DNA of 64,000 nt from Macrobrachium rosenbergii (GCF_040412425.1 NC_089744.1:22133501-22197500), one strand, 5' to 3'; shown: positions 24,281 through 40,537, counted from the stretch's first letter. Numbers and translations: made by a program. Notes: a model not told the origin generated them from the sequence alone.

Positions 24281-25262
24281 AGATTGATTGTTGTATGTCT
24301 GGAAGGGGACTTGCAAAACCCGGTTTTTGGCCATCACCAAATTGGGAATTTATATACATTTTGCCGCCCATAGATTCGTACCGGCCTTTTACATGTTTAT
24401 GAGGTTCGAACATTGTAGCACTTAAGGAAATCTTATTGTAGCGCTTAAGGAAATCTTATATACTGTGTAAGTAGCGCTGTGTTTTACTTGAGTATTAACA
24501 CATGAATTATCGTGGTGTACACAGCCCACTTTCAGGGCAGACACAGGTGGTAATAAAATTGCACAAGTGTTCATCATTTTTCTACTTTATCCAGGATAAT
24601 TGGCACGAACACGTGCGAAAATATGGGAATATAATTGTGAGACGTAATTTTATTCTTCATTATTATCTAGAAGGGGTCCTGGATTACGTTTTTGTTAAAC
24701 AAACAACGGGAAATAATAAGTCAGCCGAGTGGTGCACTCTGAAGTATCCTACACAAAGCGTCTTGAGTAACCCACTGTGGAGATAAGTCTAAATATGGGT
24801 ATAGTGCGTTCTCTGTATTGTGACGCTAACATTCATTAAATGTATGTTTGACTGAAAGTGGTGTTGAATTTGTGGTGTTTGAATGGCCGAGTGGAAGTAA
24901 TTTCCCAAACACCGTGCCTGTGGTCAATGCGGGTCTGTCCATGCGTGCTTGCGCCTGTTTATTAAACAAAGGCAGTGTAGTCCAGAAATTCGTGTTTGTT
25001 TGCCAGCAACTCCTCAAAAGTGGCATTGTTTGGGCTGGCACCGACTTGCCATTATCTGACCCTCGATGCGTTGTTTATAGAAGTGATTTTTGTTTGTCTT
25101 CATTATGATAAGAAACGGTAAACAACTTGAAAACACTTCTCCCCTTTAGGCTCCTCTTCCTCCTCCTCCTCCTCCTTCCTTTGGGGCTGTCTGGTTTCTT
25201 AAGCGTCCGTCTGGCACATGGCTAGACTTAATTGTGGGTGGAATTTATTGAGACGGCTGCCA
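24016..25262. other. Intronic, nothing recognised
   Basis: Contains a T-run at about 24250-24278. Frames of 86-100 codons occur on both strands without recognisable domains or splice support. Confidence 0.4.
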
Positions 25263-25790
25263 TGACCAGTAGAACCTTTTGACAGATAACTGTCCGTGAT
25301 TTTTTTTCAATTTCCCTACATATCAGTCAGTCTTTTTTACAAACTAAAGCCAAACTTCTAAAGCTGAATAATTAGTTTTGTCATCAAACGCATGTGTTCA
25401 TTTTGAGAGGGCATAGGCCTATGTGACAAATAACTTTAAGAAGATTCTTTCCGTAATTTTTGGTCAATTTCCCTACATATCAGTCAGTCTTTTTTACAAA
25501 CTAAAGCCAAACCTCTAAGCCTGAATAATTAGTTTTGTCATCTAACGCATGTTTTCATTTTGAGAGGGCATAGGCCTATTTGACAAAATTATAACTTCTA
25601 AGATTCTTTCCTTAGTTTTTGGTCGGTTTACCTACATAAGTCAGTCTTCTTTACAAGCTAAACCCAAACTTCTAAGACTGAAAAATTCTTTTCGACATTA
25701 AACAAACTTCTTAGCCTGAAAAATTAGTTTTGACATCAAACGCATATTTTCATTTTGAGAGGGCATAGGCCTATATGACAGATATTTTTA
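25263..25790 (+). repeat. Tandem repeat of about 165 bp, three copies
   Basis: Shared landmarks are GACAAATAACTT or GACAGATA, TTTCCCTACATATCAGTCAG, ACAAACTAAAGCCAAAC, TGAATAATTAGTTTTGTCAT and GAGAGGGCATAGGCCTAT. The last copy is rearranged. Confidence 0.85.
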
Positions 25791-29885
<4,095 letters not shown>

Positions 29886-29895
29886 TAGCCCATCC

Positions 29896-29969
<74 letters not shown>

Positions 29970-30044
29970 AAACAAACAGACAGAAGTAAAAGTACATCGG
30001 GCAGGTGAAACAAAACGAAAAAGAATTCTTATACTGCCCATAAA

Positions 30045-30117
<73 letters not shown>

Positions 30118-30193
30118 TTATATAAAACAGACAGAAGTAAAAGTACATCGGGTAGGTGAAACAAAACGAAAGTAATTCTTTAACTGCCCATCC

Positions 30194-30253
<60 letters not shown>

Positions 30254-30327
30254 AAACTAACAGACAGAAGTAAAAGTACATGGGGCAGGTGAAACAAAAC
30301 GAAAAAGAATTCTTTAACTGTCCATCC

Positions 30328-30362
<35 letters not shown>
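29886..30362 (+). repeat. Higher-order array: (AG)n alternating with an 80-bp spacer
   Basis: Four (AG)n tracts (about 29900-29963, 30050-30116, 30198-30247 and 30331-30360) are separated by near-identical spacers containing ACAGACAGAAGTAAAAGTAC, GCAGGTGAAACAAAACGAAA and ACTGCCCATCCA. Confidence 0.93.
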
Positions 30363-30506
30363 GGGGGGAGGGGATTCAAATGATGAGAATTTAAAGAGTA
30401 GCAGTGCCTGTGGCGTTACCTTAGCACGCTTCCTACAACATTAAAAGAGCTCTACGGGTGAAGGAGGGTCGTTGGCTGATCTATAAAAGATATGGGGGCG
30501 CACTTT

Positions 30507-30568
<62 letters not shown>

Positions 30569-31011
30569 CCCAGCCACTTTATCAGGCTTTGATTATTCCA
30601 TTTATTGACCGGCCAGGGCCCTTCTACCGGCATGGACCGCGCCGGTATTACTGTAATCAACAATGGCATTGTTGATTTGCAAACATTCTTGGGGGTGGAG
30701 GGATGCGTAGCTTGGGTACAGAGGGCGGTATTGGAGAGTAAGGAAGGATGAGACGCCCCTCTTTTGGGGGTGGGGGACGTGTTGGAAGTTATTTTTACAT
30801 GGGAACCATTCGCTACCCAAGAGTCACGTGTTCTTAATTATTTTTATTGGGCATTAGTTTTGGTTCATAAACCTCCCGTAGAAAGCACTCGGCACGACTG
30901 CACATTTTAGTTCATTCAGAGTGTGTAACTGAGTGTGACGGAGCCTTTTTTTATTCATGTTGTATATAGGATTTGGATGTTGTCCCATGTGCATAGCTGA
31001 TAAAGCACAGA
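30363..31011. other. Intronic, (CT)n at about 30510-30560
   Basis: No gene supported. Confidence 0.5.
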
Positions 31012-31555
31012 ATGACTTTGTGTATTTTATTTTTGGCAAAGTCTTTAGTATATTATGGAATGACATGTGGCTTCCAAGTGTATTTTGTCTTTGGTAAAGT
31101 TTTAGTATATTATGGAATGGCGTGTGGTTTCCAAGAAGTGTATTTTATCTTTGGTAAAGTTTTAGAATTTAATGGAATGACTTGTGGCTTCCAAGAAGTA
31201 TTTTATCTTGGGGAAGTTTTAGTATATTATAGAATGACCTGCAGCTACCAAGAAATGTATTTTATCTTAGGTGACGTTTTAATATATTATGGAATGACCT
31301 GTGGCTTCTAAGAATGTATTTTATCTATGGTAAAGTTTTAGTATATTATGGAATGACTTCTGGCTTCCAAGAAGTGTATTTTATCCTTGGGGAAGTTTTA
31401 GTATATTATGGAATGACCTGTGGCTTCTAAGAAGTGTATTTGATCTTTGGTCAAGTTCTAGTATATTATGGGATGACCTGTGGCTTCCAAGAAGTGTATT
31501 TTATCCTTAGGGAAGTTTTAGTATATTATGGAATGACCTGTGCCTTCCTAGTTGT
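31012..31555 (+). repeat. Tandem array, unit about 58-61 bp, nine copies
   Basis: Units share GTATTTTATC, GGTAAAGTTTTAGTATATTA, TGGAATGACCTGTGGCTTC and CAAGAAGT. The 99-codon frame at 31012-31311 is read-through with a period of about 20 residues. Confidence 0.9.
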
Positions 31556-32682
31556 TAACACATTTAGAAAGGGCTGTGATGGTGTGCTGGGAACAGCGTT
31601 ACGCTGAATCTGCGACGCCGGTGGTGGTGGTTTGGTGGAGGATAACAAAGAAGAAATACGATAGGCCGAGCATCCGGTAGATTTTAGAAGGGGTGAGAGC
31701 GTGTCCTCCTGTGTGTGTGTGTGTGTGTGGCCAGCGCGATTGAATGCTCGGGGTTTTGTGAAGAATAGGCACGGCGCTAAATCAAAACAAGTACGCACAA
31801 GGGCATTGGTTATTGGTCCGTTTCAGCGCTGAAAGTGATAGGTTTCTGTTCGTCTGTACTGTAACTGAAATTGATAGGTTTCTGTTCGTCTGTAACCGAA
31901 ATTGCGGAGATGTTTCGCGTGAAAGTGGTTGTGATACATAAACCGGGATTGTTTTTTTTATTTTTTATTAAACCATTATTTTTTTCGCCGGGGTTTACAC
32001 ACATTTCCTGTCATTTTCACTTTTAATTTATGATGTTAATCACCTGGCAAATATCTTTCGGATTAATTTTTTGATATGTGTCTCTTGAAGGTATTTTCCC
32101 ATTTTGACCGGGGGGTTTAGTGGCACTGACGTATTTAAGGTGGAAAGTTCATTACAGTTAAATATTCACGCCGAAAGATTGTTCGATGTTTTCCTGAACT
32201 GTCACAAAAATTCTTTTCAATTTGCCTTTTTGAGAAGTATTTTTATTCAGTTGGCTGAAGATTTTTATTCAGTTGGCTGAAGAGGACCGTTGTGCAAACG
32301 GTCCAAAGCTCCCATGTTTTCTTTATGTATTTTGAAAAAATACAGTCTCTCATTTACATTATTGTGGCTTAATACTCATTATTTCCGATCACAGTATAGT
32401 GATGCACCACACATTATATTTTATATTAAGATTGCAAGTTTAAAGTGTTTATTAAAAAAAGCAAAACAGAGTTTGTCACTTGAGATTTTAATTTAAAAGT
32501 GTTTATTGAAAGGCAAAACATTTTCCTCCAAATGCCAGGATGGAGATCATGACCCCCCCCCCCTACGGAAGTGTCCCTCCTTGAAGCCACTTAGATTTTT
32601 TAAAGGGTCATCTTGGGTCATCTGCTTGCTCCCTCTTATTTAACCGTTAGAAATATTTAACAGGATCCGATGGTTATTTTTG
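31556..32682. other. Intronic, nothing recognised
   Basis: Short (GT)n near 31710 and a direct repeat of about 35 bp (GATAGGTTTCTGTTCGTCTG) at 31838 and 31872. TTTTTATTCAGTTGGCTGAA is duplicated at about 32240-32281. Confidence 0.5.
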
Positions 32683-33068
32683 GCATGCAGAAAAAAAACT
32701 AAACAATGCGCCGAAGTTTCTTCGGCACAGTCGAGTTTTCTGTACGTCGTATACTCAAGGCCACCGAAAATCGATCTATCTTTCGGCGGTCTCGGTATAG
32801 TGCTGTATGAGCCCCGGCCCGTGAAACTTTCACCACGGGTCGGTGGTGGCCTATCCTATATCGTTGCTAGGAGCACGATTATGGCTAGCTTTAACCTTAA
32901 GTAAAATCAAAACTAATGAGGCTAGAGGGCTGGAATTTGGTATGGTTGATGATTGGAGGGTGGATGATCAACATACCAATTTGCAGCCCTCTAGCCTCAG
33001 CAGTTTTTAAGATCTGAGGGTAGACAGACAAAGCCGCCACAATAGTTTTCTTTTCAGAAAACTAAAAA
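32683..33068. mobile_element. Chain-of-hairpins repeat element
   Basis: Successive hairpins: GCCGAAG/CTTCGGC at about 32711-32727, CCGAAA/TTTCGG at about 32764-32785, CCCGTG/CACGGG at about 32817-32840, and a 34-nt stem 32917-32950 with 32967-33000. Similar AAAACTAAA motifs lie near both ends. It encodes nothing evident. Class and boundaries are inferred from structure. Confidence 0.45.
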
Positions 33069-33490
33069 TCACGAAATTAAAATTCCGTTGTGTTTATGAA
33101 AATGTATAAAGTTAAAATTCACTACATTTTCAAGACTAACTGGATTCCCTTTCAGGTGATTGCATTATAATACCGTAAAAGAAGAAAATTACTTATAAAT
33201 GTTAAAAGAAGAAATAAAAAAAAGATGGTGTCTATCTGCGGGCATTACCTAATGACCGAAGATGGTTACTGTTTGTTTTAAAAATATCTTGACATTCGTA
33301 ACTTTAATCCTCTTATTGTATTATGCTGTACTCGCCTGAAGGGGATACTAGACTATAGAATTTTGAAGTTTTTAATATATTCTCTAATTCACAATGAGAC
33401 TTTAGTTTATTCTTACAGCGCGACAGGTGTGTGTGTGTGCTGTATTCGTTGCGGAAAGAATTAGTGTATTCTTACAGCACGACAAGGAGT
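33069..33490. other. Intronic, nothing recognised
   Basis: AT-rich sequence without supported features. ATTCTTACAGC occurs twice (about 33410 and 33468). Confidence 0.5.
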
Positions 33491-33742
33491 GTGTACTATA
33501 TGCAGCCTCTCATTTCTTTTACCGTACCACCTCCGTTCATATTCTCTTTCTACCATCTGACTCCCCACCCTTTCTAAAAAAAAAAAAAAGTTTTCCTAGT
33601 GCAACTGCGAAGTTTCCACCCCCCCCTCCCCGTTACACCTTTCAAACCTTCTTACTGAAAGTCAGTTTCCCTTTCAGCGCTGAATGACCTCATAGGTCCC
33701 AGCTCTTGGCCGTTGGCCTAAATTCCATATTGTATTAATTTG
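33491..33742 (+). mobile_element. SINE-2 copy, 5'-truncated
   Basis: From TTACCGTACCACCTCCGTTC through CTTTCAGCGCTGAATGACCT and CATAGGTCCCAGCTCTTGGC to AAATTCCATATTG. An A-run and C-run replace part of the centre. Confidence 0.82.
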
Positions 33743-33756
33743 TTATTTTCCATTCC

Positions 33757-34160
33757 GTCACCCAGCAAAACCAAAGGTTCTGTGGTATATGTCACCCAGC
33801 AAAACCAAAGGTTCTTGAGTATATATCACCCAGCAAAACCAAGGTTTTGGGGTATGTCACCCAGCAAAACCAAAGGTTCTGGAGTATATGTCACCCAGCA
33901 AAACCAAGGTTTTGGGATATATGTCACCCAGCAAAACCAAAGGTTGTGGGGTATATGTCACCCAGCAAAACCAAAGGTTCTGGAGTATATATCACCCAGC
34001 AAAACCAAGGTTCTGGGGTATGTCACCCAGCAAAACCAAAGGTTCTGAAGTAGCCTATATGTCACCCAGCAAAACCAAAGGTTCTGGGATATATGCCACC
34101 CAGCAAAGCCAAAGGTACAGGGGTATATGTCACCCAGCAAAACCATAGGTTCTGGGCTAT
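33757..34160 (+). repeat. Tandem array, unit about 33-37 bp, about 12 copies
   Basis: The unit is GTCACCCAGCAAAACCAAAG followed by GTTCTGGGGTATAT, with indels at the GGTATAT end. Several frames are open by read-through (YVTQQNQRFW-like). Confidence 0.92.
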
Positions 34161-34413
34161 ATGAAACGTGTACATAGTGGACATTAGTTCGTTAAAAACA
34201 TCCCATCTCGTTACTGTGTTCCGAATTGAAATTGTTGAAAGAGCACGAGAATCTGCAGCTCTCCTGGAAAATACGCTTACAAAAACACGGAGGCACTTCA
34301 GAGTCGATTTGCGTCATTCTGTTTGATTTTTTTAAGCTGTATTCCACGCCTGGCAGTGTACTGTTTCCCAGCTGTGTGTAGTCTAACAGAGGGGAAGTAT
34401 CAGGTAACGAGCG

Positions 34414-34473
<60 letters not shown>

Positions 34474-34611
34474 CGTTCAAAGTTTACTCTGTGCAAACTT
34501 GCTCCGAGTTTTGAGGTGTTTGTGTTCTGTGATATTTTCGGTCATTGGGCGGTAACTTCCACCCTTATATAGGCTATGTACTATATGCTGACTTTACGCC
34601 GTTTCTGAGAA
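34161..34611. other. Intronic, (CT)n at about 34416-34470
   Basis: No gene supported. Confidence 0.5.
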
Positions 34612-34858
34612 AAGTTAAGTATACCTTAGTTTTACCAGACCACTGAGGAGCTGATTAACAGCTCTCCTAGGGCTGGCCCGAAGGATTAGACTTATTTTAC
34701 GTGGCTAAGAACCAGTTGGTTAGCTAGCAACGGGACCTACAGCTTCTTGTGGAATCCGAACCACATTATACCGAGAAATGAATTTCTATCACCAGAAGTA
34801 AATTCCTCTAATTCTTCATTGGCCGGCCGGAGACTCGAACTCGGACCTAGCGAAGAGT
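34612..34858 (-). mobile_element. SINE-1 copy B, minus strand, head partly lost
   Basis: Reverse complement of the SINE-1 body, including GTATACCTTAG, ACAGCTCTCCTAGGGCTGGC and the B-box complement GAGACTCGAACTCGG. About 35 bp of the head, including the A box, is missing. Confidence 0.88.
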
Positions 34859-35360
34859 AATGAATGTGAATGTTGAATATACTTGGTATACATCAAAAAT
34901 TTCGTTCAGTGTCCAGAAAGTATTCTTTAAAGATTGTATGTAAAGGGGAACAGTGATTTAGGCCAATCCTATTCGCTTTCCCAAACTTCCTCCTCCCCTC
35001 TTCCCCCCACCTCCCACAATCCTTTTCCTCCCTTCTCTGTTCTCTTTTTTTTCTTCCTTTCGTTCATCTGGTAATCTTTTAATGCTGTTGGACAGGGGCT
35101 TCTGGTCTTCGGTATGGGTGAGTCATCGATGTGTGTTGTGTAGCTTATATTCCCATACGCTTGAGAGATAAGCTCAGAGGGCTTGCGAGTATCAGTAGTA
35201 AGTTTGTCAACACCTCAGTGATGTCTAGGCTTCCTTTTGGGGTTTGGGAACCTATCATCCGAATGTTGATATTCTGATAATCTAGGGGAGATTGTAATGT
35301 TTTTGTGCGTTTAGAATATTCGTGGGTAACTGATAATGGTATTATCACAAACAAGGATTT
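34859..35360. other. Intronic, nothing recognised
   Basis: No gene or element supported. Confidence 0.45.
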
Positions 35361-35995
35361 TAAGTGTTAGGTTTCGTCCATACTACAGTTAAGCTTGTCG
35401 TAGACACATTAGCAACTTGTCGCATATACTATATATCACAAGGGGTTGTCCACACTACAGTTAAGCTTGTCGTAAACACATCAGAACTTATCACACACAT
35501 ATCACAAGCAGGTTGCAAACTTGTCAGCGACCGTAAGTGGAGAACGAACCTTTGGCAAACGCTCGATAACCGCGTGACGCTCTGTTTAGAATTACCAATG
35601 AGTCTTAGACTTGTATTTAACTTTTGATGTGTGCGATAAGTTGTCGACATGTGTAGAATTACCAATAAGTCGTTGACCTGTATATAACTTGTTTGTGATG
35701 TGATAAGTTGTCGACATGTTTATGACATGTTTTAGACATGTTTTACTGCATGTGCGGGCTCACCACACTTTTGATGTGTGCGATAAGTTGTCGACATGTT
35801 TAGAATTACCAATAAGTTGTTGACTTGTATATAGCTTGTTTGTGATGTAAGCAATAAGTTGTAAGTTGTCGACATGTTTAGAATTACCAGTAAGTCGTTG
35901 ACTTGTATATAACTTGTTTGTGATGTAAGCGATAAGTTTTGCCATGTTTATGACGTGTGTTTGACATGTATTAGACATGTTTTACTGCGTGTGCG
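35361..35995 (+). repeat. Irregular tandem repeat rich in GTCGACATGT
   Basis: Repeated modules GCGATAAGTTGTCGACATGT, TTTAGAATTACCAATAAGTC, GTTGACTTGTATATAACTTG, GTTTGTGATGTAAGC, and the TTTTACTGCATGTGCGGGCT block (two copies ending in CACCACACTTTTGA). Confidence 0.85.
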
Positions 35996-36349
35996 GGCTC
36001 ACCACACTTTTGAGGGATAAGAGCGGCTAAAAGTTGCATGCTGTTCTTCCGGCTACAGTTCGGGCGCCTTGGGCGAAAGAAAGGATAATATTTATTTATA
36101 CAGGGGCCTTTGTTTAGACAGATCTCCGGCGGAGGGCATCTTGCATTTCCTCCAGCACCACGAGGCAAGGAAAGCGAAGGCTTATTATAGTGGTTTTGTC
36201 TTGTGTTATTCTTGGATGAAATACTCAGCCCTCTCTTGACGGCGATAGTTGTGTAATGGGCGCATAATGAGGCCTCTGGAAGGCTTCGGATAGGCCTAAG
36301 GTTATTGTGTAGATAGGTGCTGGTGGTGATGGTGATTGTGATGGTGATA
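35996..36349. other. Intronic, nothing recognised
   Basis: Includes a short GGTGAT-type repeat near 36320. No gene supported. Confidence 0.45.
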
Positions 36350-36421
36350 CTGTTCCACACACACACGCACACACGTGACTTGTACACTCAGAAATATTAA
36401 TCTTCAGAAATCACTCTGTAT

Positions 36422-36459
<38 letters not shown>

Positions 36460-36656
36460 ACGTGTACACTCAGAAATATTAATCTTCAGAAATCACTCTG
36501 TATCAAATACACACACACACACACACGTGACTTGTACACTCAGAAATATTAATCTTCAGAAGTTACTCGGTATCAAATACACACACACACACACACACGC
36601 ACGTGACTTGTACACTCAGAAATATTAATCTTCAGAAGTTATTCGGTATCAAATAC

Positions 36657-36715
<59 letters not shown>

Positions 36716-36851
36716 GTGACTTGTACAGTCAGAAATATTAATCTTCAGAAATCACTCGGTATCAAATACACACATATATATATACACACACACACACACA
36801 CGTGACTTGTACACTCAGAAATATTAATCTTCAGAAGTCACTCGGTATCAA

Positions 36852-36888
<37 letters not shown>

Positions 36889-36945
36889 ACTTGTACACTC
36901 AGAAATATTAATCTTCAGAAGTCACTCGTTATCAAATACACCACC
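36350..36945. repeat. Higher-order array: (AC)n alternating with a 50-bp spacer
   Basis: Seven copies of GTGACTTGTACACTCAGAAA, TATTAATCTTCAGAAGTCAC and TCGGTATCAAATAC, each followed by (AC)n of different length. The last copy joins directly to the tRNA-like element at 36946, so the array looks like an amplified SINE tail. Confidence 0.9.
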
Positions 36946-37067
36946 CCTTGGACGTTGGTTAACCTCCCCAAGGGAATTCTGATTGATAAGTTGTTCTTCC
37001 CTGGCCAGGATTCGAATCTGGATCTTTGGTTTAGAAACTGATAAGCGGTCGAACCGACCATTCGGTT

Positions 37068-37070
<3 letters not shown>
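36946..37070 (-). mobile_element. tRNA-derived SINE (minus strand)
   Basis: Minus strand: CGAATGGTCGGTTCGAC (D-arm-like), then the T-arm CCAGATTCGAATCCTGG (B box at 37008-37018), with CCAG/CTGG pairing. The body continues AGGGAAGAACAACTTATCAA, then CCAAGGGGTGG, and then the (AC)n spacer array. It is not an intact tRNA. Confidence 0.65.
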
Positions 37071-37129
<59 letters not shown>

Positions 37130-37220
37130 GAGTTGTCATCGACGGTTGTTTACATATTCTTATCAAATTCAGGATTTGTATTTAGGATCTATATCATTAC
37201 ATCTCTGCCATGACACTTGG

Positions 37221-37311
<91 letters not shown>

Positions 37312-37340
37312 CACACACACACACACATATATATGGATAG
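37070..37340. repeat. (AG)n and (TA)n(AC)n microsatellites
   Basis: (AG)n at about 37070-37128, then (TA)n at about 37223-37306 running into (AC)n and TATA to about 37333. Confidence 0.93.
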
Positions 37341-37676
37341 ATAAGTTTGAAGAGGAAGATGATACTCAGAGCGCCAGATGGCAGGGGGGAGTTATATACT
37401 CGTACATACATTACTTTTTTCCCTCAGACTTAAGCTACATTGTGTCCATATGGACCCAGCCGTTTAGTATTAAGTTTTAGTATTAAGTTTCCTTCCAAGA
37501 ACCTGATAAGCTGTTCCGTCTCTTGTAGTAAACGTACGGTTGAGGGGAATCTGAGTCCTCCCGGTTTCGATTAGGGAGGAATTCAATGGGGAAGCGCGAT
37601 TCGGCGATGAATGGAATTCTATGGCAAGACTGTCGTCGCTCAAGGGGAAACTTGACTAGGAGCGGGGTCGTGGGAG
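37341..37676. other. Intronic, nothing recognised
   Basis: No supported gene. Confidence 0.5.
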
Positions 37677-37728
37677 ACTCTCTCTCTCTCTCTCTCTCTC
37701 TCCGTGTACGTCAAATGGCAGCATTTCT

Positions 37729-37785
<57 letters not shown>

Positions 37786-37878
37786 GTGCGTGTACGTCAA
37801 ATGGCAGTAATTCTGCTCTCTCTCTCTGTGTGTGTGTGTGTGTGTGTATTTACGTGTACGTCAAATGGCAGTAATTCT

Positions 37879-37947
<69 letters not shown>

Positions 37948-37992
37948 GTGCGTGTACTCTCTCTGTATGTGCGTGTACGTCAAATGACAATA

Positions 37993-38056
<64 letters not shown>

Positions 38057-38079
38057 GTGCGTGTACGTCAAATGACAAT

Positions 38080-38143
<64 letters not shown>

Positions 38144-38170
38144 TTGCATGTACGCCCAATGGCAATAATT

Positions 38171-38250
<80 letters not shown>
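37677..38250 (+). repeat. Higher-order array: (CT)n alternating with a GTACGTCAAATGGC spacer
   Basis: Seven (CT)n tracts are separated by short spacers of the form GTATGTGCGTGTACGTCAAA followed by TGGCAGTAATTCTG or TGACAATAATT. Confidence 0.93.
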
Positions 38251-38251
<1 letters not shown>

Positions 38252-38575
38252 CGTCTGCACTCGTCCTCCTCATCATTTTCGTTATATATTGCGTGCCGAC
38301 TCTGCGTCTTCTCTCCTCATATGCTTTTGCTTTGTGGCCGTCGCGTATTCACAGATATTTATGGGCTGTGACATTGTCCAGTTTATAATACTGGAGGATG
38401 GTTTTGCTTCTTTGGTGAGGCTGGCGTGAAATTTCAGGGTTCATCCCACGAGATCTGTAGGTGAAGGGAGTTGCATATAATTTCTTTATGGGTGTAAGCA
38501 AGGTCCAGTTCGTGGGACATTTCAATAAAGCCTTGTATCTTCATCTCATAGCTGCTACTAATACTTAAAAGTATG

Positions 38576-38610
<35 letters not shown>

Positions 38611-38687
38611 AGCAAGGTCCAGTTCGTGGGACACTTCACTAAAGCTTTGTATCTTCATCTCACAGCTACTACTAATACTTAATAGTA

Positions 38688-38725
<38 letters not shown>

Positions 38726-39185
38726 CTCTAAGCAGCCTTTTATTGTTATAACTTCTTAACCGGTGTATTTTAGTTTTATGTACTGTGATGTTTCTACATT
38801 GTTTTCTGTATTTGGCACTGAGCTGACATAAAGTGTACTCCTCCTCCTCCTCCTCCTCCTCCTCCTCCTCCTCCTCCTCCTCCTCCTCCTCCTCCTCCTC
38901 CTCCTCCTCCTCCTCCACTAAATTTGAATGCAGGTAATTTTATGTTTTATTTGGTTACATCTCAGGGAATATTTATTTACCCTGATGATTATAGGATAGC
39001 GAGACAAAGATGGAGGTGGTGGTATTGACGCTGATTGACAATGCAAAGTTTGTTTATACAGTGGCTGAGTCGTTCTCCCCTTCGGAAAGTTTATTTTAAA
39101 AGGGAACGTAAACTATTTTGTATTGTTATTGTTATTATTGCTTTGGCTTTGGTTGTAATCGTAGCCCGCAATACGAAGTTGGATC
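38251..39185. other. Intronic, triplet repeats
   Basis: (ATT)n lies at about 38577-38608 and 38691-38723, inside a duplicated module of about 115 bp (GCAAGGTCCAGTTCGTGGGA ... CTTCATCTCA ... CTACTAATACTTAA). A long (CTC)n tract lies at about 38837-38916. No gene. Confidence 0.65.
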
Positions 39186-39496
39186 CCGTAGAGGGGGTTA
39201 GTGCTGTCAGTGCACCTCATGCGGTGCACTGTAGGAATTATTACCTAAGGTTTTTTGCAGCGTGCCTTCGGCACCTAGCTGCTTCAACCCCTTTCGCTCC
39301 TTTTACTGTACCTCCTTTCATATTACCTTTCTTCCATCTTACTTTCCTCAAGCCTCTCCTAACAACTGATTCATGGTGCAACTGCGAGGTACTCCTGTTA
39401 CACCTTTTAAACCTCTTACTCTCAATTTTTCTTTCAGCGCTGAATGACCTCATTGGTCCCAGTAATTGGCCTTTGGCATAAATTCCATATTCAGTT

Positions 39497-39499
<3 letters not shown>
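39186..39499 (+). mobile_element. SINE-2 copy, full length
   Basis: Begins GATCCCGTAGAGGGGGTTAG, has the GTGCAC head hairpin, GTGCCTTCGGCAC, GTGCAACTGCGAGG, AGCGCTGAATGACCTCATTG and GGCCTTTGGCATAAATTC, and ends CATATTCAGTTCAA directly against a (CT)n tract. Confidence 0.9.
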
Positions 39500-39547
<48 letters not shown>

Positions 39548-39863
39548 GTGTTTTAGAAAGACATTTCGAGAACATACCAGTTTCTTGGTCGCCATCGAAA
39601 TCATCTTGCTCATTATCATGAAATAATTTTGTTGTGACGTTTATTAAAATGAAACCCGTTAATCCTGCAATGCATATTTAGTAACCAAATCTAATTTAAG
39701 AATGCATGGCTCGAGTTCACTCATTTGTAAGTGAATGGCTGTGTTGGAGGTGTATATTTCTTGCCTGTGTTGCTGCCGAGTGCTTGAACTTGCTTGTTTG
39801 AAGCAGGGTGTAGGAGGCGGTTACTGGTTCTGTTGTTGGAACTTATGAAAGTATAGTGTGTTA
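39500..39863. other. (CT)n at about 39500-39546 and unrecognised intron
   Basis: No gene supported. Confidence 0.5.
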
Positions 39864-39934
39864 TAATTTGAGCGTTTGGTTTTCATTTTCTCAAAATTTA
39901 ATCGTTTATAATAGATGATTTTATATATAGGATA

Positions 39935-39982
<48 letters not shown>

Positions 39983-39985
39983 CGA

Positions 39986-40039
<54 letters not shown>

Positions 40040-40121
40040 TATCCTATCCTATCCTATATATAAAATCATCTATTATAAACGATTAAATTTTTGAGAAAAT
40101 GAAAACCAAACGCTTAAATTA
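39864..40121. mobile_element. Fold-back element with arms of about 75 nt and (TA)n core
   Basis: TAATTTGAGCGTTTGGTTTT at the left is mirrored by AAAACCAAACGCTTAAATTA at the right, and the match continues through AATCGTTTATAATAGATGAT into GGATAGGATA and (TA)n. Only a few differences separate the arms. Confidence 0.85.
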
Positions 40122-40257
40122 CCTCCTGCATATAATATACTCGTATATATTATATGAGAGAGAGTGTGTGTGTGTATATATAGATATAGATATAGATTAG
40201 ATATATACATATACATACAGTATATGTATAACTGAATCACGAAAATATGGAACGCGA

Positions 40258-40349
<92 letters not shown>

Positions 40350-40361
40350 TATATATTATAA
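40122..40361. repeat. (TA)n microsatellite region
   Basis: (TA)n with GT interruptions near 40160 and a long tract at about 40257-40344. Confidence 0.9.
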
Positions 40362-40450
40362 AAAAGACAAAATCCACGAAGGAAAGAAAAACACTGGAGT
40401 GCTATGAGGCCTTTTTCGACTATCGTCCTTTACTTAGCTTTTGTCTGTTT
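40362..40450 (-). mobile_element. Small repeat fragment, possibly Penelope-related
   Basis: Minus strand: TAAGTAAAGGACGATAGTCG, AAAAAGGCC, GCACTCCAGTGTTTTTC, TTCCTTCGTGGATTTTGTC. A GGAC-GATA-GTC stem-loop directly precedes CGAAA, like the helix II/GAAA half of a hammerhead, but the CUGANGA half is not intact. It is bracketed by (TA)n tracts on both sides. Confidence 0.3.
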
Positions 40451-40454
40451 ATAC

Positions 40455-40468
40455 AGTATATATATACA

Positions 40469-40537
<69 letters not shown>
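40455..40537. repeat. (TA)n(TG)n microsatellite
   Basis: Simple TA run passing into TG. Confidence 0.93.

Noticed and set aside
29886..30362. Repeat-spacer layout resembling a CRISPR array
   Set aside because: The 'repeats' are (AG)n of unequal length and the 'spacers' are identical to one another, the reverse of CRISPR; the genome is eukaryotic.
37786..38388. 200-codon frame of Leu-Ser repeats, and similar long frames at 42226-42778, 43167-43784 and 48340-48819
   Set aside because: Pure translation of (CT)n tracts and spacers; no gene features.
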